IMG/VR virus record: IMGVR_UViG_3300044729_000707
Location: 1-34,355 of that record
DNA length: 34,355 nucleotides
Strand: one strand, 5' to 3'
Origin: a virus
The stretch's first letter is position 1, and the number at the start of each line of letters is the position of its first letter. The notes below the pieces were generated by a model that did not search any database, was not told where the DNA came from, and worked only from the letters and a program-made list of their open reading frames with translations. Below, piece by piece: positions 28,222 through 34,355 of the stretch. A program made the translations under genes and the position numbers.

Positions 28222-31200
28222 TTAAGCAGGAAAACATAATGCAACATAATAAGTTGTACCACCAACTTCTACCTCTAAATAACCACTATCATCAAAAGCC
28301 ATTGTATTTGATATTTTGCTACCCAATTTCCAAGTCGCGGCTGTTCCACCAGTAGGAGCACCTGTCTTTACTGAACCTGTCATTATTGTATTGCCTGACT
28401 TGTCAACTGTAAATTGGCTTGTACCACCAACTTGAAGTTCCATAAGGTCTGCCGTAGCACCCGAAGCGGTGTTTGTAATGTTTAACTTTATAGCCGTAGG
28501 ATTGCCAGTTGTGTTCCAAGTTCCAGCAAGGTCTAATAAAGATGATGCATTTGAGCCAGTAAGGGAATATCCAGTTTGAGCGATAGCACTAACATTTGAA
28601 CCAGTTAATAAATTTAATTGCCCATCTTTTGTAACTCTCATTCTATTGCCCCATGTACTTCCATTAAATGTATAAAAATCAATTCCAGTACCATTTAATG
28701 TAGCTGCACCAGCGATAATTCCTGTATTATCAGTTGCATCATAACCAAATTGTAAACCATTATCATTCGCTCCAGAATTTCTTATAGACATTGTTCTTCT
28801 GCCATTAGTAGAACCAAATGCAAAATTACTCACCACTTCTATATTTACCGCAAAAGTTGAAGCCAATGTTCCAGCATTAACACAAAAGAAATCATTAGCC
28901 GTTGTTGTTCCAATTCTTGTAGAGCCTGCTACTTGCAACCCATTCGTAGGTGCTGCTGTACTTGCACTATATCCTATGGCTGCGTTTCCGTTGACTTGAA
29001 GGCGGGAGCCTATTGTTGTAGTGCCTATCCCAAGATTTCCCGAAGCATTTAACGTCATTGCTTGGGTAAAGGTTATATTATTACCTGCTGTGCCTGAGGG
29101 GGCTGAATACCATCTGTGTTCACCGCTTTGTTGTCCATATATTAATGAAAAATCACTATTAATATACTTGTTATTAGTGCCATCATCATAATAGTTTGCT
29201 CCAAAGAAGGCATCATTTCCTGAATTTGTAGAAACCGATGTTACACCTATTTGAGCGGCTGTACGACCCGCACCTGCTACCCACGCACTTGGTGTTACTC
29301 CTAAACCTAAGTTGCCCCCACTTGTTATTCTCATTCGCTCCGAATTATTAGTAGCGAATATCATAGCACTATTTGCTCTTTGATATATATAAGCAGTAGC
29401 GTCTGAAGTACCGCCTAATAGTCCTATTTCAAATCCAGAGGTATTTGCTGTATTTGTCATTAATAAATTAGCAGAACCATTTAAATGTAATTGTCCGCTT
29501 GGGGAAGTTGTACCTATACCTACGTTGCCTCCACTTGTTATTCTCATTCGCTCAATGTCGTTGGTAGTAAATTTTAATGGAGTAGAACTTGATGTTCCAA
29601 GTGTAGTTTCTGTTACGTTAGATGATATTGTAAAATGTCTTGTACCTCCTTGGCCCATATAAATCTGTGCACCTCTACCGCCAGTTCCACCAGCATTCAA
29701 TGCCAATGCTAAATTATCTGAAGCTCCAGAAGCTCCAATACCAACCATTCTTGCATCACCTCGAGCGAATATATCTGGGTCTGTTACACCTATACCTACG
29801 TTGCCACTAACAGCCAACCCATTCGTAGGTGCTGCTGTACTTGCACTATATCCTATGGCTGCGTTTCCGTTGACTTGTAAGCGGCTACCTACTGTTGTAG
29901 TGTTTATTCCAATATTACCACTCCCCTGCATAATAAATCTACCTGCCCCTGTTATTGGTGCTATTAGTAAATGCCCTGCACCTTCTGTATTAGATTGACC
30001 TGTTGAGAATATTCTAAAAATATCGCCCCCTGTTGATGTATTAACAAGATATATTTGAGTACCGCCTGTATTGTTTGAAGTTATTGTTTGTACATGACTA
30101 GCCGTAGAACTTACTAATAATGGCACAGTTGAACTATTTGTTCCTATTGCCACATTGCCACTCACCGCCAACCCATTCGTAGGTGCTGCCGTACTTGCAC
30201 TATATCCTATAGCAGCATTGCCGTTGACTTGTAAAGTACTACCAACCGTATTAGTAGCAATACCAACATTTCCACTATTATTAATAACCATTCTTTGAGT
30301 GGTACTTGCAAGTCCACCTGCCGTTCCTGACGCTGCAGTAAAAAATACGTGTTGACCTGCACTTTGTAAATATGCAGTAGCAGCAGCAGTAGTAATATAT
30401 CTATCTTCTCCTGATGAATTTATAAATAAATTATTCATCAATCTTAGAACGCCTGTTGATGTACCGGCAAGTGAAGCAGTTGCATTTAATTGTAAAGCAC
30501 TATAAGCAGAACTCCACGCACTTGGAGATACTCCAACCCCAACGTTTCCTGCTACTTGTAATCCATTTGTAGGTGCAGCAGTAGAGGCTGAGTAGCCGAT
30601 AGCTGCGTTTCCGTTAACTTGTAATGTAGAGCCGATTGTGGTTGTGCCAATCCCTATATTCCCCCCACTTGTTATTCTCATTCGCTCAGACTCATTAGTA
30701 CGGAAAATCATTGCTCTAACAGAAGAAGTATTATCATAATCAATAAATCCTCTACTGTTTCCTGATGTAGTACCAAAAATTAATCTTGATAATGCTGTAC
30801 TTCCCGCTGTAATGTTTATTTGTGTATTTCCTGATGTAGATACATCTAAATTACCAAGAGGTGATGTTGTATTTATACCTACGTTTCCAGCATTATTAAT
30901 TCTCATTCTCTCAGTAGCCGCATTTACTGCTGAGCCAGTTGTTCCAGCAGCAGAAGTATAAAAAGTAATCGGACCGCCTACACCTGTTCCTGTTCCCGCT
31001 CCACCTCGTATTCTAAATTCAGCACCAGCGATATTCGTTCCCGAACCACCTGTACCGCTTAAAATAGCCGTAGAGGGGGATGCATTTACATCGCCATTGC
31101 CCAAGAAAGTAATTGTACCATCATCAAAAAATCTACTATCGCCTACCGCGGTTGAACTTGTAAACTTAGGTATGTAGTTTGTAGTGCCTGTTCCAGTAAC

Positions 31201-33180
31201 AGGATTGGTTAAAGCATTTTGTTTATTATTAAAAGTTGTCCAATCCGTAGAAGATAATAAACCTTGTTGTGAACCAGAAGCCGTCGCAATATCTAAAGTT
31301 ATCGTACCACTTGTAGTAATAGGTGTTGAACCAATTGTAATTCCACTTGTAGTAGAAGATAACCCTACTGAAGTAACTGTACCTGTACCGCCACCACCCG
31401 AAGCAGCGATTGTAAAGTTAGGATACGTTCCTGTGATAGTAATATTTGAACCAGCAGTTAAAGAAACTGTTTGGTCGGGTGCGCTATTTGTGATTGTGAA
31501 ATTAGGATACGTTCCCGAAGTAGATATGCCTGTTCCCGCAGTTAAAGCGACAACTTGGTCGGGTGCAGTATTTGTAATCGTTAACGTACCGCTGCTTGTA
31601 ATTGGCGAACCTGATATTGAAATTCCTGTTCCTGCCGTAGCCGCTACGCTGGTAACTGTACCAACCGACCAACTTCTGTCAACGCTTAAATCTAAAGCCG
31701 TTCCGTTAATTGTTAAAGTTCTTGTTGTGGGTACACCGCCTAAACCCGACAAAGTATAATTCGGAATATTTAAGGTATTAGAAATTAAAGTCGCTGCACC
31801 ACTTGAACCTGTTGTGGTTAAACTTGTAATTCTGTTTGTATAAGCCGTATCCCAATTTGTTTGTGAAGCGGTTGTAGAAATACTATACCCACTTGCAAAA
31901 GTAACCGCTAACGTACCACTCGAAGTGATAGGACTTCCGCTAACACTTAATCCAGTCGGTACTGATAATGCAACCGAAGTTACTGTACCTGTATTTGCGT
32001 CTGTATCATTTATCCAAGTTGTGCCGTTATATTTTAATACTTGACCATTCGTTGGTGTTGTAATTGTAACGTCACTTAATTGGGTAAGTGAATAATCGCC
32101 CTCTGTTGCTACTACTGCACCTGTACGACCGAAAACCGAAGTAACGGCATCGGTATTATCATCAGTCCAAGAAGTGCTTAAAGTGCCACCATCTTGTTGC
32201 GTTAAAGTCAGCGTTTTTGTAGTTGTTCCCGATACGGAAACGCTATTTATTTTATCGTTGTAAGCAGCATCCCAGTTTACTTGCGAAGCCGTAGTTGGTA
32301 AAGAATATCCAGTCGCAAAAGTCAATCCTAACGTGCCACTCGTAGTTACAGGCGAACCCGTTACGCTAAAGCCTGTTGGTGCACTTAATGCTACGGAAGT
32401 TACTGTACCACCTAAAGATGGCGAAATATTTGTTATTGTGAAGTTAGGATATGTACCCGAGATTGAAATACCTGTACCAGCGGTCAACGCCACCACTTGG
32501 TCGGGTGCGGTGTTTGTGATTGTTAAAGTTCCGCTTGAAGTGATAGGCGAACCCGAAATTGAAATACCTGTACCCGCAGTAGCAGCAACAGAAGTCACTG
32601 TACCTACATTATAGGTTCTATTAGCACTTAAATCTTGTGAAACACCATTTATCGTAATTGTACGTGAAGTAGGAACATAACCGCTTAAATCAGGCGCATA
32701 GTTAGGAATGTTCAATGTATTGCCGACTAACGTAGCAGCACCGCTTGTTCCTGTTGTGGTTAAGGTTAAAGCACCTTGGTATTGCGGGATATTTAAGGTA
32801 TTCGATGAAAAGGTAGCCGCTCCCGAAGTTCCTGTTGTAGTTAATGTGATTGTGCCTTGTGCGCCAATATCGCTTAACACTTCGCTGCCTGTTCTAAAAG
32901 TAACAACATTTAACGCGCTTAAAACCAAAAATTTATCAGTATCTACCGAAGCATTGGTAACGCTTGTTAAAGTAAGATTATTAGAAAAAGTTTTAACACC
33001 GCTAATTGTTTGGGTAGTTGTTAAAGTAACGTAAGCATCCCCAATATCAGTTTCAATAATATTAGCAATATCGGTAACAGTACACTTGAACGAATAACCC
33101 GAAGATGGGTCGCCAACCAACATAAGGTCGCTTAAACTCGGTACTCGGGATTGTAGTTCGTTTATTTTCTTATTCGCCAT
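28222..33180 (-). CDS. Large repeat-rich tail fibre protein
   Basis: This 1652-residue protein is the longest gene. The N-terminal 70 residues (ANKKINELQSRVPSLSDLML onwards) probably anchor it to the tail. A Thr/Ser/Gly-rich region has tandem motifs such as GTVTSVAATAGTGISISG and TYPNFTITN. The second half has NVGIGTT and ERMRITSGGN motifs and four copies of a unit QVNGNAAIGYSASTAAPTNG. It ends in a short cap (SGYLEVEVGGTTYYVALCF) with no S74 chaperone domain. It is likely a trimeric fibre that binds the host. Very high Thr, Ser and Gly, with almost no Cys, fit a beta-helical shaft. Confidence 0.85.
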   Translation of the reverse strand: MANKKINELQSRVPSLSDLMLVGDPSSGYSFKCTVTDIANIIETDIGDAYVTLTTTQTISGVKTFSNNLTLTSVTNASVDTDKFLVLSALNVVTFRTGSEVLSDIGAQGTITLTTTGTSGAATFSSNTLNIPQYQGALTLTTTGTSGAATLVGNTLNIPNYAPDLSGYVPTSRTITINGVSQDLSANRTYNVGTVTSVAATAGTGISISGSPITSSGTLTITNTAPDQVVALTAGTGISISGTYPNFTITNISPSLGGTVTSVALSAPTGFSVTGSPVTTSGTLGLTFATGYSLPTTASQVNWDAAYNDKINSVSVSGTTTKTLTLTQQDGGTLSTSWTDDNTDAVTSVFGRTGAVVATEGDYSLTQLSDVTITTPTNGQVLKYNGTTWINDTDANTGTVTSVALSVPTGLSVSGSPITSSGTLAVTFASGYSISTTASQTNWDTAYTNRITSLTTTGSSGAATLISNTLNIPNYTLSGLGGVPTTRTLTINGTALDLSVDRSWSVGTVTSVAATAGTGISISGSPITSSGTLTITNTAPDQVVALTAGTGISTSGTYPNFTITNSAPDQTVSLTAGSNITITGTYPNFTIAASGGGGTGTVTSVGLSSTTSGITIGSTPITTSGTITLDIATASGSQQGLLSSTDWTTFNNKQNALTNPVTGTGTTNYIPKFTSSTAVGDSRFFDDGTITFLGNGDVNASPSTAILSGTGGSGTNIAGAEFRIRGGAGTGTGVGGPITFYTSAAGTTGSAVNAATERMRINNAGNVGINTTSPLGNLDVSTSGNTQINITAGSTALSRLIFGTTSGNSRGFIDYDNTSSVRAMIFRTNESERMRITSGGNIGIGTTTIGSTLQVNGNAAIGYSASTAAPTNGLQVAGNVGVGVSPSAWSSAYSALQLNATASLAGTSTGVLRLMNNLFINSSGEDRYITTAAATAYLQSAGQHVFFTAASGTAGGLASTTQRMVINNSGNVGIATNTVGSTLQVNGNAAIGYSASTAAPTNGLAVSGNVAIGTNSSTVPLLVSSTASHVQTITSNNTGGTQIYLVNTSTGGDIFRIFSTGQSNTEGAGHLLIAPITGAGRFIMQGSGNIGINTTTVGSRLQVNGNAAIGYSASTAAPTNGLAVSGNVGIGVTDPDIFARGDARMVGIGASGASDNLALALNAGGTGGRGAQIYMGQGGTRHFTISSNVTETTLGTSSSTPLKFTTNDIERMRITSGGNVGIGTTSPSGQLHLNGSANLLMTNTANTSGFEIGLLGGTSDATAYIYQRANSAMIFATNNSERMRITSGGNLGLGVTPSAWVAGAGRTAAQIGVTSVSTNSGNDAFFGANYYDDGTNNKYINSDFSLIYGQQSGEHRWYSAPSGTAGNNITFTQAMTLNASGNLGIGTTTIGSRLQVNGNAAIGYSASTAAPTNGLQVAGSTRIGTTTANDFFCVNAGTLASTFAVNIEVVSNFAFGSTNGRRTMSIRNSGANDNGLQFGYDATDNTGIIAGAATLNGTGIDFYTFNGSTWGNRMRVTKDGQLNLLTGSNVSAIAQTGYSLTGSNASSLLDLAGTWNTTGNPTAIKLNITNTASGATADLMELQVGGTSQFTVDKSGNTIMTGSVKTGAPTGGTAATWKLGSKISNTMAFDDSGYLEVEVGGTTYYVALCFPA
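28937..28998 (-). repeat. 62-bp repeat in fibre gene, copy 1
   Basis: This copy encodes QVNGNAAIGYSASTAAPTNG. Its DNA is identical to copy 2 (29816-29877). Confidence 0.85.
29816..29877 (-). repeat. 62-bp repeat in fibre gene, copy 2
   Basis: The DNA is identical to copy 1, 879 nt away. Such a match in a gene with much synonymous drift elsewhere suggests recent duplication or gene conversion. Confidence 0.85.
30170..30231 (-). repeat. 62-bp repeat in fibre gene, copy 3
   Basis: This copy gives the same encoded unit with a few synonymous base changes relative to copies 1 and 2. Confidence 0.8.
30560..30621 (-). repeat. 62-bp repeat in fibre gene, copy 4
   Basis: This copy encodes the same peptide unit as copies 1-3 but with many synonymous changes, so the peptide is kept while the DNA has drifted. 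Confidence 0.8.
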
Positions 33181-33202
33181 ACTTTTTTATTAAATAGCAA
33201 TA

Positions 33203-33649
33203 TTAACTTGGATATGCATACGTTGTAGGGATTACACAACGATTTGCGGTATAGGGTAAATCAATCGTAATATCAGCCTTTACACCCGCCAACAAATCGG
33301 GGGTATCTTCGGTAAAAAACGTCAATGTAGCATTCAACCCCTCGTCGAACTCAAAATTATTATATCTAAGTTGCGCAATGATATCTTGACAGATTTGTAA
33401 TTGGTCGCTTAACACCTCGGTTTCGTTAGTATCTTCGGGAAGCATCCTATCAAAAAAATACAACGAAAAGTTCAATACAACGCTTTTTTCTTGTATGTTG
33501 CCACCTGTTAAATCAAAAAACAACGATGGGTAGATATTTTCCGTACCTCTACTTAAATAATCACTTAGGTCGCCGAAGTACACGCTTTTTATCTGCTCGT
33601 GCGCATTCGCTAAGTTGGTTATTGTTGTTACTAAATTGTTTAACGTCAT
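33203..33649 (-). CDS. Probable tail terminator / tail completion protein
   Basis: This 148-residue protein is alpha/beta and starts TLNNLVTTITNLANAHEQIK. It has alternating strands (SVVLNFSLYFFDRML, ATLTFFTEDT, VKADITIDLPY) with a central helix (LSDQLQICQDIIAQL), the layout of tail terminator proteins of the gpU/gp10 class. It lies after the connector gene and before the fibre. The call is by fold pattern and context. Confidence 0.55.
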   Translation of the reverse strand: MTLNNLVTTITNLANAHEQIKSVYFGDLSDYLSRGTENIYPSLFFDLTGGNIQEKSVVLNFSLYFFDRMLPEDTNETEVLSDQLQICQDIIAQLRYNNFEFDEGLNATLTFFTEDTPDLLAGVKADITIDLPYTANRCVIPTTYAYPS

Positions 33650-33705
33650 TTTCCTGTTTTTGCAAGAAGATTTTCAGCTTCTTTTGATTTTTAAGGGAAT
33701 AGGTT

Positions 33706-34296
33706 TTATTCGCCACAACAACGATTTATGTTACCTTGATATTTTTCTTCAAACGTCATTCCTTTACAATTATCCTCATCACCCAACCATATTGAAGTAG
33801 TGTAGGCTTGACGCTCAGGTATAATTGTATCGTATGCCGTTCCGGGATTATTGTATTCAGGAAACGTACCAAAACCGCTTCTGTCTAATAAATACTTAAC
33901 CAATCTTTGTTTGTAGAACTCGGCACGCACCTTGTATCTATCGGCAACGTCGATTAACTCGGCAGCACTTGGGTTTTCTTGACCCTCGCCCGATTTTCTT
34001 ATCAACCCTTTATTGTAAAATTGATAACTCAATCCCATAGGAAGTTCGCTCATTACATAATAAACTAACGTAGGCGCAATGTAAGTATCTAATAAATTGC
34101 TTTCTACTTGCGTAAGGTTATTTGCAGCAATGCCATCTTGCAACCGATTGTATAAAGCCGTTCCGAGTGCTGGCAAAATATACATATCTTGCGCAGTCAA
34201 AATTTCGGGGTTAACCAACTTTTCATCGGTATTGAAATGTAAACCTGTTCTTTCTTTTATCGTGTCAACCGAAATAAATAATATGTTCCTGCTCAT
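33706..34296 (-). CDS. Head-tail connector / adaptor protein
   Basis: This 196-residue protein resembles Bacteroidetes-phage head-tail connectors of the DUF6712 type. It has an N-terminal helical part (LFISVDTIKERTGLHFNTDE), then a central helical region ending LVYYVMSELPMGL, and further helices with KVRAEFYKQRLVKYLLDR. The start lies 3 nt past the portal stop on the circle, so the head-tail joining genes portal, connector and terminator follow one another. The full gene is at the right end; 1-68 repeats only its start. Confidence 0.6.
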   Translation of the reverse strand: MSRNILFISVDTIKERTGLHFNTDEKLVNPEILTAQDMYILPALGTALYNRLQDGIAANNLTQVESNLLDTYIAPTLVYYVMSELPMGLSYQFYNKGLIRKSGEGQENPSAAELIDVADRYKVRAEFYKQRLVKYLLDRSGFGTFPEYNNPGTAYDTIIPERQAYTTSIWLGDEDNCKGMTFEEKYQGNINRCCGE

Positions 34297-34355
34297 CTTT
34301 TATTTTTTAATAACTACTACTGCATTCCAAGTGTGCCTACATTTAGGGGAGTGTA
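34229..34355. repeat. Terminal direct repeat, right copy (circular overlap)
   Basis: This is the exact copy of bases 1-127. It contains the start codon of the 196-residue connector gene (34294-34296) and the last codons of the portal gene. Closing the circle puts the connector start 3 nt after the portal stop, which is normal operon spacing and supports joining the ends. Confidence 0.9.

Noticed and set aside
28937-30621. Spaced repeats that might be a CRISPR array
   Set aside because: The repeats are 62 bp, irregularly spaced by hundreds of bases, and lie in frame inside the fibre gene.
31184-31759. Long rightward open frame (191 residues) opposite the fibre gene
   Set aside because: It is Val/Pro-rich antisense of Thr/Gly/Asn repeats and stays open because of the repeat composition. 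The fibre frame is far better supported.

Overview
The window is a complete small tailed-phage genome of about 34.2 kb. Its first 127 bases (1-127) recur exactly as its last 127 bases (34229-34355), so the contig closes into a circle of 34,228 bp. The genome is AT-rich. Genes are preceded by A/T-rich leaders rather than Shine-Dalgarno sequences, and most overlap or abut. Together with the type of structural proteins, this suggests a siphovirus of a Bacteroidetes host (Flavobacteria, Sphingobacteria or Chitinophaga-like). The host assignment is inference. I see no integrase, no repressor, no DNA polymerase and no replicative helicase.

There are two divergent transcription blocks that start from a non-coding region at about 18785-19045. 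That region carries nested palindromes, a duplicated palindromic 13-mer and a DnaA-box-like 9-mer. The rightward (early) block, 19046-24608, carries small unknown genes, then a recombination and replication set: an ERF-type annealing protein, a 42-residue AP2/integrase-arm-like protein, a tRNA-like element with a shrunken anticodon arm, a protein with an SSB-like C-terminal tip, a NinG-like nuclease, a PD-(D/E)XK-like protein, a DnaA domain IV-like protein, a replisome-organiser-like protein and a small zinc-finger protein.

The leftward block runs from 18757 down to 72, through the contig junction, and on from 34296 down to 24609. It opens with a sigma-like protein, a membrane protein and an AT-hook protein. 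Next comes a cluster of two glycosyltransferases, a LpxA-like hexapeptide-repeat protein, a ParB-like protein and an ABC-ATPase/GNAT fusion. This cluster is the best candidate for an undescribed DNA- or virion-modification system. It is followed by terminase, a tail assembly chaperone with a probable programmed -1 frameshift at a nine-T run, tail proteins, tape measure, prohead protease, scaffold, major capsid, probable tail tube and a portal-MuF fusion. Across the junction lie the connector and tail-completion genes, a 1652-residue repeat-rich tail fibre, and a lysis cassette (holin, u-spanin-like lipoprotein, M15 endolysin). An exonuclease and small nucleotide- or peptidase-like genes end the block. 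The two blocks converge at 24608/24609 with no gap.

Gene order is unusual because the tail genes, including the tape measure, come before the protease, capsid and portal genes. Two or three intrinsic terminators sit inside the head gene run (about 4672-4698, 3066-3091 and 2461-2489) and probably set the relative amounts of head proteins.
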